Positions 6,977 through 15,151 of a stretch of DNA of 64,000 nucleotides are shown one piece after another. How positions within the stretch are numbered: position 1 is the stretch's first letter; each line of letters begins with the position of its first letter. The stretch covers positions 1,013,001 to 1,077,000 of the forward strand of contig NZ_CP012402.1 of assembly GCF_001305595.1 (NCBI RefSeq), written 5' to 3'. This stretch comes from Azospirillum thiophilum. GTDB taxonomy: Bacteria; Pseudomonadota; Alphaproteobacteria; Azospirillales; Azospirillaceae. Position numbers and translations under genes: made by a program. The notes under the pieces were generated by a model. That model was not told the origin of the DNA and ran no database searches. It worked only from the letters and a program-made list of their open reading frames with translations.

Positions 6977-8914
6977 CTATCGACATGGCTCATCGCCCCC
7001 GGGGGGACAGCCGCCGACGTGCGTGCCATCGTCATCGACCAGCAGCCAGACGCGCACAGTCCTGGTCTTGCCCTTCAGCGCCACCTCCCCGACCGGCAGG
7101 GCGGTCCGGCGGTCGCCCGCCGCCTGCCGCACCGCCTGCCAGGTGGGATCGCCGACGATGATCCGGCAATGACGGGACGAGCGGGCGTCGACCGTCTTGC
7201 CATAGGCCTCCAGCCGCGCGGCGGTGTTCGCGGTGTCGCCCAGCAGGGAATATTCGCTGTGCCGCAGCCCGCCCAGGCTGCCGGCGACCAGCGGTCCGGT
7301 ATGCAGCCCGACGCGGATGCCGACCGGCGGCAGCCCCTCCGCCTGCCATTGCCGGTTCAGCGCTTCCAGCTCCCGCCCCATCTGCAGGGCGCAGGCGACG
7401 GCCCGCGCCGCGTCGGCATCGATTTGTTCCTGGCTGGTACGGGCGACCGGGGCGCCGAAGACCGCCAGGATCGCGTCGCCGACGAAGCGCAGCACCACCC
7501 CGTCATAGGTGCCGACGATGCGCACCATCGCATCCAGATAGCCTTCCAGCCAGCGGATCAGCGGTTCCGGCTCCAGCGCCTCGCAGATGGTGGTGAAGCC
7601 TTCGATGTCGGAAAACAGGACGGTCGCGGTGAGCTGCTGCGGACGCGGGCGGTTGCCGGCCATGAAGGTCGCGCGCTCCCGCCAGATCTCGTCGGCCACG
7701 GGTTGAGAAACATGGTTGGCGAACAACCGCATCAGCGTCCGGCGGTCGGCGCGCTCGCGCAGCGACATCTGCGCGGTCATCGCGGCGATGCCGCCAGCCC
7801 AGGCCAGCGACGGCGCCACCAGCGGCACCAGCGGCCCGCCCGCGCCGAACAGCGCCGCCGCACCGGCCCAGGCCCCGACCAGCAGCATCAACCCCGCCGT
7901 CGCCAGCAGCCAGAGCGGCAGCCCGGCCATCGCCACCGCCACCCCGGCGGCTGCCATCAGGACCGCCAGCGCCGCCTCCCCCGCCAGCGGCAGGCGCGGG
8001 CTGTTCCGCCCGTCGAGCAGTTGGGCCAGCACATGCGCCTCGATCTCGACGCCTGGGGTGGAGGAACCCGCCGGGGACAGCGGCGTGCGGTGCTGGTCGA
8101 TGCCGGCCAGCGCGGTGCCCACCAGCACCATCCGCCCGGCCAGCCAATCCTTCGGCAGCAGCGCCACCGCCTCGGCCGGATAGACCGGGAAGGGCGTGGT
8201 CGCGGCATCCGGCCGGCCATGCCAGTCGATGCGGAAGGGCTCCACCGGCAGGTTCCCGCCATTGCCGCCGGCACGGGCAAGCTGCGCGGGAAGGCTGGGC
8301 GTACCGTCACCGCCGAAGGGGACATGCCAGCGCACCGCCGCATCCAGCCGGTCCTTCGCCAGATTGGCATGTCCGCGCGGCAGGCCCTCGGTGAAACTGT
8401 CCAGGAAGCGGCGCTGCCGCTCGGTCAGCGGGGTCTGGTCGAGCGCGGTGATCGCCACCACGGGGACCGACGCGCCGAGCATGGCACGGCGCAGCCGCTC
8501 GTCCAGCGCCGGCAGGGTCGGCTGGTCGAACAGCACGTCGATGCCGATGGCACGGACCCCCGCGGCCTCCAGCGCGACGATCACCTCGGCCAGCATGCCA
8601 CGGTCCACCGGAGACCGGCAGGCCAGCCCGGCGAAGCTGTCCTCCCCGAACAGCACCAGCGCGATGCCGGGATGCTGCGGCCAGGCCGGGGCGGCCCCGG
8701 CGATCAGCCGGTCGGCCAGCGTCTCGTCGGCGGCGCGCAGCGGCGGCACCAGCCTTGCGGCGGCCAGCGCCAGCACGGCGCTGCCCAGCACGATCGTCAT
8801 AACCAGCCGGATGCCCAGCCCGCGCCTTGCTGCCCTGTTCCGGTCCCGATCCGCCGGCTCCGGGACGGGGGAGGCCGGCGGTTCCGCTCCCTGCCTTGCG
8901 GGTGCGCCGTCCAT
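6977..8914 (-). CDS. CHASE2-domain class III adenylate/guanylate cyclase
   Basis: A 645-residue membrane protein. One transmembrane segment (about 36-56) leads into a CHASE2 sensor domain outside the membrane (about 60-300, with ALVLFGEDSF and IDVLFDQPTLP). Then come two to three closely spaced membrane helices (about 310-390) and a class III cyclase domain (about 425-610). The two metal-binding Asp residues are visible in LFSDIEGFT and FVGDAILAVFG, and VGLHTGPLVAGSLG is typical of the family. It would make cAMP or cGMP from ATP or GTP in response to an external signal. It starts 9 bases after the DUF4384 gene, so the two are co-transcribed. The Crp-family protein at 2418 is the obvious local receptor for its product. 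Confidence 0.93.
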   Translation of the reverse strand: MDGAPARQGAEPPASPVPEPADRDRNRAARRGLGIRLVMTIVLGSAVLALAAARLVPPLRAADETLADRLIAGAAPAWPQHPGIALVLFGEDSFAGLACRSPVDRGMLAEVIVALEAAGVRAIGIDVLFDQPTLPALDERLRRAMLGASVPVVAITALDQTPLTERQRRFLDSFTEGLPRGHANLAKDRLDAAVRWHVPFGGDGTPSLPAQLARAGGNGGNLPVEPFRIDWHGRPDAATTPFPVYPAEAVALLPKDWLAGRMVLVGTALAGIDQHRTPLSPAGSSTPGVEIEAHVLAQLLDGRNSPRLPLAGEAALAVLMAAAGVAVAMAGLPLWLLATAGLMLLVGAWAGAAALFGAGGPLVPLVAPSLAWAGGIAAMTAQMSLRERADRRTLMRLFANHVSQPVADEIWRERATFMAGNRPRPQQLTATVLFSDIEGFTTICEALEPEPLIRWLEGYLDAMVRIVGTYDGVVLRFVGDAILAVFGAPVARTSQEQIDADAARAVACALQMGRELEALNRQWQAEGLPPVGIRVGLHTGPLVAGSLGGLRHSEYSLLGDTANTAARLEAYGKTVDARSSRHCRIIVGDPTWQAVRQAAGDRRTALPVGEVALKGKTRTVRVWLLVDDDGTHVGGCPPGGDEPCR

Positions 8915-8923
8915 GCGGCCCCC

Positions 8924-10075
8924 TCAGCGGATCTTCAGGAAGAGTTGGGCGGACGCCACCTCGGTGTCGCGCAGGCGGGCAACCGCGCGGTCGAGCTGGA
9001 CGGCGGCATCCTCGGCCAGCGGACGGAAGGCGTCGGCCCGGCCCGGCATCTCGTCGTCCAGGTTGCGGCTGGCGGCGATGCAGCGCACCTCCAGCTCGCC
9101 GGGACCATCCCCGGCACGAAGGGGCAGTGGCATGCGGTCGCCGGGCAGGTCGAGCGGCGCATTGGCCGCGATCCGGGTGCTCCGCGCGGCGCCGGCCGGG
9201 AAGATCGGGATCAGCTGGGCGCGCGCATTGCGCAGATAGCAATAGAGATGGGCGTCGCGGTCGGTCCTGATCCGCAGGCGGATGTCCTCGCCCGGCCGGT
9301 ATGCGGCGGCCGCCCCGCGGTCGGCCGATACGGAAAGGTCAAGCGGCAGCGTCGCGTCGCGCAGCGCGGCCATCGCCGCGCCGATCTGCCCGGTGCAGCC
9401 GGCCGACGCCATGCCCACCGCCAGCGCGGCGCCACCCTCCTCCTCCACCAAGCGCACATGCAGCGTGCCGAGCGTCGAGCCGTCCGGCCGCAGGGCGCGG
9501 ATGTCGGCACCGTCGGCCAGCGGCAGTGCCTGCGGCCAGGGAACGGTCGCGCCGCCGCTCCAACCCACCGGCGCACCGGTATTGCCGCCAGCATCCTGAA
9601 GCATGAGCCGGTCCAGCCCGGGTTCGGCCGGGCGGCGCAGCAGCGGCGTGCTGCCGGCCTTGACGCACTGGGTGCCGGATATCGCCGGGTCGAGCGCCAG
9701 GGCACGGTCCAGCGCCGCATCCAGCGGATTGCCCAGCGCCCGTGCCGCGCCGAGGTCGCTCTGCATGAAGCGGTCGTCGCCGGGACCGGCGCGGGCCGCG
9801 GTGGCACGGCCTGTGGACGCACTGTCCGGCCCCTCGCCGGGCACTCCGTCATAGGGGCCGCGCAGACGCAGGAGACGGCCATTGGCGAACAGCAGGGTCG
9901 CGTTCGCCCCGTCGGGAAGCCGGACTGCCTGCCCGTCGGGAACCAGCTGGCCCTGGGCATAGCCGGGCGCGCTGGAGGCCACGACCACGGCCTCCGCCCG
10001 CACCGTGGTGGTGTGGCCGCATCCCAGCGTCACGGCGGCGGCGGCCAGAAGGCGGGAGAAGGGCAAGGTCGACAT
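8924..10075 (-). CDS. Exported DUF4384-domain protein
   Basis: A 383-residue protein. The ATG at 10075 is preferred over in-frame GTG 10084 and ATG 10081 because AAAGG then sits eight bases upstream. A signal peptide spans about residues 1-28. An N-terminal stretch with LPDGANATLLFANGRLLRL looks FecR-like. The DUF4384 region (about residues 240-350) contains YRPGEDIRLRIRTDRDAHLYCY and IPIFP. DUF4384 modules often accompany bacterial caspase-like proteins and CsgG-type lipoproteins, both present here. Their biochemical role is not established. It is transcribed with the cyclase and the genes to its right. Confidence 0.8.
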   Translation of the reverse strand: MSTLPFSRLLAAAAVTLGCGHTTTVRAEAVVVASSAPGYAQGQLVPDGQAVRLPDGANATLLFANGRLLRLRGPYDGVPGEGPDSASTGRATAARAGPGDDRFMQSDLGAARALGNPLDAALDRALALDPAISGTQCVKAGSTPLLRRPAEPGLDRLMLQDAGGNTGAPVGWSGGATVPWPQALPLADGADIRALRPDGSTLGTLHVRLVEEEGGAALAVGMASAGCTGQIGAAMAALRDATLPLDLSVSADRGAAAAYRPGEDIRLRIRTDRDAHLYCYLRNARAQLIPIFPAGAARSTRIAANAPLDLPGDRMPLPLRAGDGPGELEVRCIAASRNLDDEMPGRADAFRPLAEDAAVQLDRAVARLRDTEVASAQLFLKIR

Positions 10076-10103
10076 GATCATCACCTTTCATGGTGTCGAA
10101 GGG

Positions 10104-10484
10104 TCAGTCGGGGCTGCGCCGGTCGTGACCCTTGGTTTCGAGCGGGGCGAGCAGGCAGGTGGTGCGGGACTGGGTCGTCACCGACACCGTCCCGTCCGCC
10201 CCGCCGCTGCGGCGGAAGCGCAAGCCGTTGATCTGGCTGGCGATGCTGAGCGAGACGACGGCGAGGTCGGATTCGTCGATGATCTTGTGTCCGTCCTGCC
10301 AGCACTGGACCCGGACCCGGCTGCCGGAGGGGGCGATGTCGACGCCGCCTGCCATCGTATCTCCGGCCGCCGCACCGCCGGCGGCGCCCGATGACTGGCC
10401 GTTCTTCTTGCGGACCAGCGTGGCGTCGGCCGCTCCGCTGACCAGCAGGCCAAGCGCGGCGGCGATGAGCAAGGCGCGTTTCAT
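10104..10484 (-). CDS. Small exported protein of unknown function
   Basis: A 126-residue protein. The ATG at 10484 has GGAGGGG five bases upstream and opens a signal peptide (residues 1-21, ending ADA). A Gly/Ala-rich stretch is followed by a compact region (about 55-115) with two Cys, in RVRVQCWQDG and TTCLLAP, that could form a disulfide. It lies 28 bases after the OmpA-type gene and 28 bases before the DUF4384 gene, so it belongs to the same transcript. A periplasmic accessory such as a CsgE/CsgF analogue is possible by position, but no clear similarity to either was seen. Confidence 0.7.
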   Translation of the reverse strand: MKRALLIAAALGLLVSGAADATLVRKKNGQSSGAAGGAAAGDTMAGGVDIAPSGSRVRVQCWQDGHKIIDESDLAVVSLSIASQINGLRFRRSGGADGTVSVTTQSRTTCLLAPLETKGHDRRSPD

Positions 10485-10512
10485 GACATCCCCTCCCTGT
10501 TCGGGTGGCCGC

Positions 10513-11301
10513 TCAATGGATGGGCTTGAATTCGACGCGCCGGTTGCGGCCGTCATAGGGATCGGCGGCGATCGGCGTGGCCGGCCCCTTGCCGTCCACG
10601 GTGATACGCTTCGGGTCGATCCGGTGGACACGGACCAGATACTCGCCAACCGAAACCGCGCGGCGCTGCGACAGCAGCATGTTGTAGGCAAGGCTGCCGC
10701 TGGCGTCGGTGTGGCCCTCCACCGTCAGGGCGAGGCTCGGATCCTCCTTCATCAGCGAGCCGACCGAGTCGATGTAGGAGGCGGACTCCGCGGGAATCTC
10801 AGCCGAGTTGAGGGCGAAATTGATGCGGAAGCCAAAGGCCTCCGGGACGGCGATCGGGGCGGCAGCGGGTTCGGCGGCCGGCTGGTCCGCCCGGGCCTCC
10901 TGCCTGACCTCCTGCTTTGCCTCCTGCCGGTGCCGCCTGGGAGCCGGACGGTTCGGCGTCGGTTGTGCCCCAGGCTGGACATCCGGCTGGATATCCGGCT
11001 GGGCGGCGGGGGGAGCGGCGGCCGGCACGCCGTAGTTGATCTCGTCCACCGGCCGGGGGCGCTTGGCCGCTGCACCGGCCGCACCGCCGATGATCTCGAT
11101 GCTGCGGGTGCGGATCTTCGGCTCGGGCGCCACGACCTCGCGCAGTTCGTCCACGCTGGGCGGCCGGTCGAACATCATCACCCTGGACGGGCCGGAACCC
11201 TCGACGGTCTGGGCCGGCGCCGGGCCGGCACAGACAGCGGCCAGCATCGGCAGGGCGGCGGCGCAGAGCAGGGCGTGGGACAACAGGGCGGATTTGGTCA
11301 T
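10513..11301 (-). CDS. OmpA-family peptidoglycan-associated protein
   Basis: A 262-residue protein. The ATG at 11301 has GGAG six bases upstream, better than the in-frame start at 11313. A signal peptide (about 1-26, ending AQ) is followed by a Pro/Gln-rich linker (about 75-140) and an OmpA C-terminal domain (about 150-262). That domain carries the motif TVEGHTDASG and the following LSQRRAVSVGEYL, which binds meso-diaminopimelate in peptidoglycan. There is no N-terminal beta-barrel. It probably anchors the complex encoded around it to the cell wall. A CRP-like box precedes it, so it may start a sub-operon (OmpA, small protein, DUF4384, cyclase). Confidence 0.9.
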   Translation of the reverse strand: MTKSALLSHALLCAAALPMLAAVCAGPAPAQTVEGSGPSRVMMFDRPPSVDELREVVAPEPKIRTRSIEIIGGAAGAAAKRPRPVDEINYGVPAAAPPAAQPDIQPDVQPGAQPTPNRPAPRRHRQEAKQEVRQEARADQPAAEPAAAPIAVPEAFGFRINFALNSAEIPAESASYIDSVGSLMKEDPSLALTVEGHTDASGSLAYNMLLSQRRAVSVGEYLVRVHRIDPKRITVDGKGPATPIAADPYDGRNRRVEFKPIH

Positions 11302-11368
11302 CTGAAGCTCCATCGGCAGGAGAAGGGCGGCGTTGCCCCGGTTCTATCGCGTCCCCCTCCCGCCGCGC

Positions 11369-11384
11369 TGTGAGCCGGCCAACA
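11369..11384. promoter_or_regulatory. CRP-like box 4, before the OmpA-family gene
   Basis: TGTGA-GCCGGC-CAACA, eight of ten half-site matches. It lies 67 bases from the ATG at 11301 on the minus strand. Its spacer is identical to that of box 1. Confidence 0.5.
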
Positions 11385-11421
11385 GTCGGACGGCGTTTTC
11401 CGCAAGGGCAGCCGCGGCGCC

Positions 11422-12969
11422 TCACTCGCCTTGCGCCAGCGTCCCCGGCAGCACTTTCACCGTCAGCTGCTTGGCGCGGGAATCGCTGCCCTTCGCCGCG
11501 GCGAAGGCGTTGATCACGTCGTCCAGCGCCGTGCCGGGGATGGATTGGAGATCCTCGCTCTTGAACTGCTCCGGGATCCGCACGCCGATCTCGTCATGCG
11601 ACAGGATGCAGGCCACCGTCTCCTCCGCACCCGGCCGGTCCATGCGCAGGTTGAAGGGCTTCTGCACCCCGGGCGGGATTTCCACCTGACGGTTGGCCTC
11701 GACATAGGCGTCGGGCTGGAAGCGGTTGGGGAAGATGCGGGCCACCGTGCCGGCGGCGTCGCGGTAATAGCAATAGATGAAGCCGTCCGCCGTCGGCTGC
11801 ACCCGCACCACCAGCGCCTCCCCGGCGCGGTAGCGTGGCGCCGGACCGCGGTCGGACGACAGCAGCAGGTCGAGCCGGGCCGGCGACGGCTGGGCGCGCG
11901 GCAGCCCCTCGCCCCCGGCGTTGCTGACGCTCTGCAACCGGGCCGGCGACGCCCCGCCCTGGCCGGGCGGCTTGGCCAGCAGGCGCTGGTAGAGGTCGAA
12001 ATCGATGCGACCGGTGGCGATCAGGTCATGGTCGGCCTGGAAGCGGCCGGCGGCCTCGGCGGTGCGTTCGTCCAGCTGCCCGTTGACCGGCCCGTCATAA
12101 TAGCCCTGCGCCGACAGGGCACGCTGGGTGAAGCTGACCCGTTCGGCCGGCGCCATGCCGTCGAACCAGCCGCGCGCCTCCGCCATGAAGGCCGGGTTGG
12201 TCTGGTCGATGCCCAGGCATTGCCAATAGGGCACGCGGGTCAGCTTGCCCAAAACCTCGATGGTGCTGAGCTCGACCAGCGTGCGCACGCCCTGATGCAG
12301 TCCCTCCGACCGGTTGAGGGAGACGTTGAAGGACAGGCCGGCCTTGCCGATCACCCCGCCGGCATCGGTGCCGCGCCCTGACGACACCACGGCCAGCGTG
12401 TTGGACGCCGACATGCCGGGGATGATCTGGCGGGTCACCAGTTCCCCGACATTGAGGTCGACCGAGACCATCGACACCACCTGATCGGCCGACACGCCGA
12501 GGTCGAGCTTGGGCAGCGACAGCCCCGCCCCCGCCGCCTCGCTGACCACATTGTCGTCCAGTTGGGTGATGGCGCCACGGATGTAATAGGACGGCGCCCG
12601 GAAGTTCGGCTGCACGCCGATCATCCAATAGAGCGCGTTGACGTCGTCCAGCGCCGGTTCGAAATCGACGAACCGGAAGGCGTTAGAGGTCTCCGACATG
12701 CGGGAGACGGCGGTGATCAGCATCTCCTTGGTTCCGCCGGCCACCCGGCCGGTGGCGTCGGGCAGGCCGTTGGCGGTGACGTAGATGTCGCGCTTACCGT
12801 GGGTCCACAGCAGCGTGTCCATGCAGCGCAGCGCCTCGCTGAAGCTGCTGATGGTGCGCACCGCCGGGGTCTTCGGCTGCTGCACCACACGGGCCATCTC
12901 ACCGGAGGTGAAGCAACCGCCGAGCGCCAGCGTCAGGCCGACGGAAGCGAGGATCCGGACCATGCTCAT
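11422..12969 (-). CDS. CsgG/HfaB-like lipoprotein with peptidoglycan-binding and DUF4384 domains
   Basis: A 515-residue lipoprotein from the ATG at 12969, with AGGGAG eight bases upstream. The lipobox LGGC puts the acylated Cys at residue 19; the next residue is Phe, so outer-membrane sorting is expected. Residues about 40-250 resemble CsgG/HfaB, the curli secretion channel: IRGAITQLDDN matches the family strand, followed by a Gly/Leu-rich stretch, VSMVSVDLNVGELVTRQ and SNTLAVV. A peptidoglycan-binding repeat (about 280-330, QGYYDGPVNGQLDERTAEA) and a DUF4384 domain (about 360-440) follow. The fusion suggests an outer-membrane pore that is also tied to the wall, suited to exporting the curlin-like repeat proteins encoded to the left. 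The CsgG match is by eye and is the least certain part; the lipobox, wall-binding repeat and DUF4384 are clear. Confidence 0.75.
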   Translation of the reverse strand: MSMVRILASVGLTLALGGCFTSGEMARVVQQPKTPAVRTISSFSEALRCMDTLLWTHGKRDIYVTANGLPDATGRVAGGTKEMLITAVSRMSETSNAFRFVDFEPALDDVNALYWMIGVQPNFRAPSYYIRGAITQLDDNVVSEAAGAGLSLPKLDLGVSADQVVSMVSVDLNVGELVTRQIIPGMSASNTLAVVSSGRGTDAGGVIGKAGLSFNVSLNRSEGLHQGVRTLVELSTIEVLGKLTRVPYWQCLGIDQTNPAFMAEARGWFDGMAPAERVSFTQRALSAQGYYDGPVNGQLDERTAEAAGRFQADHDLIATGRIDFDLYQRLLAKPPGQGGASPARLQSVSNAGGEGLPRAQPSPARLDLLLSSDRGPAPRYRAGEALVVRVQPTADGFIYCYYRDAAGTVARIFPNRFQPDAYVEANRQVEIPPGVQKPFNLRMDRPGAEETVACILSHDEIGVRIPEQFKSEDLQSIPGTALDDVINAFAAAKGSDSRAKQLTVKVLPGTLAQGE

Positions 12970-13004
12970 GACGCTGTCTCCCTGGGTTGTTCCGTCCGGG
13001 CCCG

Positions 13005-13562
13005 TCACCGCGCCGACAGTTGCGGATTGCGGTCGGCCCGGACGGTGATGATGATCTTCTTCGACAGGATCGGCGGGTCGTGCGGCACATGATCGGCGTC
13101 GGCCAGCACCAGCTGCAGGGTGTGGCGGCCGGGGGGAAGCTCCAGGACCGTCTCGGTCTGGCCCTTGCCGAAATGCAGGTGCTGCTTGTCGCTCGGGATC
13201 GGCCCGTCGAACTCCTTCAGATCGGTGTCGATCAGCAGATGGTGGTGTCCGGTGCCGTCCTTGCGCACGCCGGCGGGGGCGACGCCGAAATTGCGCAACC
13301 CGAACCACACCTTGAACCGCGAGCCGACCACCTGTCCGTTGTTGGGCCAGCCGATGTAGAGCCACGCATCCTTGCGTCCGGGCGTGCGCTGCGACTGCGC
13401 GGCGGACGGTGCCGACCCGGCCTCCGATCCGCTCGCCGATCCGGCGGCAGCGGCATGGGAATGGGTGACGGCATCGGCCGCCATCGCGCCGGTTGCGGCG
13501 AGCGCGAGCGCGAGCGCGGCGCAAGCCGGGATGCCCAGCGGCCCGAGGAATCCTGTCTTCAT
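13005..13562 (-). CDS. Exported DUF4399-domain protein, copy 1
   Basis: A 185-residue protein. GGGAGG precedes the ATG at 13562. Residues 1-29 are a signal peptide; a low-complexity Ser/Ala/Gly stretch follows to about residue 58. The DUF4399 domain (about 65-178) has the family landmarks NGQVV, FGLRNFGVAPAG, GHHHLLIDTDL, PSDKQHLHFGKGQTE and HTLQLVLADADHVPHDPP. The clustered His and Asp suggest metal binding; function is not known. The neighbour at 13678 is a close paralogue. A CRP-like box lies 80 bases upstream. Confidence 0.88.
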   Translation of the reverse strand: MKTGFLGPLGIPACAALALALAATGAMAADAVTHSHAAAAGSASGSEAGSAPSAAQSQRTPGRKDAWLYIGWPNNGQVVGSRFKVWFGLRNFGVAPAGVRKDGTGHHHLLIDTDLKEFDGPIPSDKQHLHFGKGQTETVLELPPGRHTLQLVLADADHVPHDPPILSKKIIITVRADRNPQLSAR

Positions 13563-13642
13563 GGTGCCCTCCCTGGCGGATCCGCGCGTGCCGCGGATCC
13601 CGTTGGCCAGCCGCAGTCTAGCCGGGCACCGGCCGGGCTGGC

Positions 13643-13658
13643 TGTGAGCTGGCAGACA
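13643..13658. promoter_or_regulatory. CRP-like box 5, before the first DUF4399 gene
   Basis: TGTGA-GCTGGC-AGACA, eight of ten half-site matches, 80 bases from the ATG at 13562. It sits in the gap between the two DUF4399 genes, so copy 1 may have its own promoter. Confidence 0.45.
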
Positions 13659-13677
13659 TGTCCCGCAAGCCGGCCGG

Positions 13678-14112
13678 TCAGCGGACCGTGATGGTGATCT
13701 TCTCCGACATCACCGGCGGGTCGTGCGGGATGTGGTCGGCATCCCCCAGCACCATCTGCAGCGTGTGGGTGCCGGGCGAAAGCTCCAGCCGCGCCTCGGT
13801 CTGGCCACCGCCGAAATGGAGATGCTGCTTGTCGCTGGGGATCGGCTCGTCCGGGTTCGGCAGGTCGGCGTCGATCAGCAGGTGATGGTGTCCGGTCTCG
13901 GCATGGCTGATGCCGGCAGGCGCCACCCCCATGTTCTGAAGCCCCATGCGCACCCAGAATTTCCCGCCATCGATGACCGTGCCGTTGGCCGGCCACAGGA
14001 TGTAGGCACGCGCGCCCTCCGGCGCCTTCGCCCGGTCGGCCATTCCCTGCCCAGCCAGAAACAACGGCAGAAGCAACAGGGCGCCGACCGCGATCACGGC
14101 AGTCCGCAGCAT
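13678..14112 (-). CDS. Exported DUF4399-domain protein, copy 2
   Basis: A 144-residue protein with a signal peptide (about 1-25) directly followed by the DUF4399 domain. Landmarks are NGTVIDGG, MGLQNMGVAPAG, GHHHLLIDADLP, PSDKQHLHFGGGQTE and HTLQMVLGDADHIPHDPP. It lacks the low-complexity spacer of copy 1. The two clearly arose by tandem duplication, and both keep the GHHHLLID and DADH motifs, so both probably bind the same ligand, perhaps a metal. The nearest CRP-like box (14331-14346) is 218 bases away, so regulation is less clear here. Confidence 0.88.
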   Translation of the reverse strand: MLRTAVIAVGALLLLPLFLAGQGMADRAKAPEGARAYILWPANGTVIDGGKFWVRMGLQNMGVAPAGISHAETGHHHLLIDADLPNPDEPIPSDKQHLHFGGGQTEARLELSPGTHTLQMVLGDADHIPHDPPVMSEKITITVR

Positions 14113-14330
14113 GATACCCCCCTGGTTTTCTTCATTGCCCTTCGTCCGATGACCTCCATCTTAGGCTTCGACCGTGAAGCGCGGTCCCCCCGAATTCCTG
14201 GGTAATCCCATCACGTTGGAAGTCGGTCCCTTTCCAATGCCCTCCATTCCGAATAGGGCGTGATCGCGGGCGTTTTGACCTCCCTTTCAGGCACTCCGTC
14301 TTGCGGCAGGACTGGAAACCGGCGGCAGGG

Positions 14331-14346
14331 TGTGAGGCGGGCGACA
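14331..14346 (+). promoter_or_regulatory. CRP-like box 6, weaker
   Basis: TGTGA-GGCGGG-CGACA, eight of ten half-site matches. It lies 64 bases before the possible start at 14411 and 218 bases before the DUF4399 start at 14112. It is the main recognisable element in the 298-base gap 14113-14410. Confidence 0.4.
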
Positions 14347-14410
14347 GTCCGCGGACCCGGAAGCTGCGATGATCGCAACCATCCCCAACCATCCGGCCCG
14401 GTGCGATCCA

Positions 14411-14631
14411 TGGCCCCCTCCGTCACCCGTGCCCTTCACGCCATCAAGCGCTACGGCACCGACCCCGAACAATTCGACCGCGCCATCCTGGCCGCCATCA
14501 ACGTGACACTATGCCTGATGTCGAACGGCGACGATCGTGTGGCGGAAGGCTTCAACCGGGACATCGCATCGAACGGCAGCGGCTTCGTCCCGGCCATTGC
14601 GCCCCGGCCGAATCGCGCAATGTTCGCGTGA
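14411..14631 (+). CDS. Possible small protein, unknown
   Basis: A 73-residue open frame from the ATG at 14411, with no obvious Shine-Dalgarno sequence. It has no signal peptide, membrane segment or recognised motif. The first half (RALHAIKRYGTDPEQFDRAI) could form an amphipathic helix. In its favour, a CRP-like box sits 64 bases upstream, the spacing seen for the clearer genes of this block. Against it, codon context is weak and the region could be non-coding. The bases from 14632 to 14742 hold nothing I can support. Confidence 0.3.
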
Positions 14632-14742
14632 CCGGGCGGAGGCGTCAGGGAATACGCACCGAAAACCCGGCCGCCGACACTCCCGGAGCCCGGCCGAATG
14701 GCCGAGGGCGCCGGTATCACGCATGCCGGAATGTCGGCTTCG

Positions 14743-15081
14743 TCAGCGCCTGATCCCGAACAGTTGTTCGTTCATGACCGCACGGTCCCCCGTGGCCACG
14801 CCGGCCGGCCGGACCGGCGGCTGGAGGCTGCCCCTCATTCCGGCGAAACCGCCCGTGACATCGCCGCCGGTGCGTCCGCCGCCCATCCAGGGGGGAAAGG
14901 GACTGCCTCCCCCACCGGTGGCCGGCGGCGGACCGCCGACGCGGTTGGCCAGCATCGACATCGTCGCGGCGGACAGGGGGATGCCGCCCGACTGCACCTC
15001 GAACGCCCCGGCGGGCCGGGCGGCTGCCGGCAGCACCGCAAGGGGGACGATGCACAGTGTGCAGAGGACGAGTCGGCGCAT
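14743..15081 (-). CDS. Small exported Gly/Pro-rich protein
   Basis: A 112-residue protein. AAGGAG lies eight bases before the ATG at 15081, and residues 1-26 form a signal peptide ending AGA. The mature part is rich in Gly and Pro with a PPPATGGGGSPFPPWMGGG stretch (about 54-72) and ends RAVMNEQLFGIRR. No repeat of the curlin-like type and no recognised domain are present. A CRP-like box 70 bases upstream makes it a likely member of the same regulon as the repeat proteins. Confidence 0.7.
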   Translation of the reverse strand: MRRLVLCTLCIVPLAVLPAAARPAGAFEVQSGGIPLSAATMSMLANRVGGPPPATGGGGSPFPPWMGGGRTGGDVTGGFAGMRGSLQPPVRPAGVATGDRAVMNEQLFGIRR

Positions 15082-15151
15082 CGGGCGTCTCCTTCGGTCG
15101 GGCCATGGGGCGGATCAGGACGCCATCATGGCACCGCCGCCCGCCCGCCAC

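Noticed and set aside
7019..10231. 1070-codon plus-strand open frame
   Set aside because: Antisense to the cyclase and DUF4384 genes, whose motifs are unmistakable; the translation is Arg/Gln/Gly-rich without domains.
10104..10484. Naming the small exported protein CsgE or CsgF
   Set aside because: No convincing motif match; only genomic position supports it.
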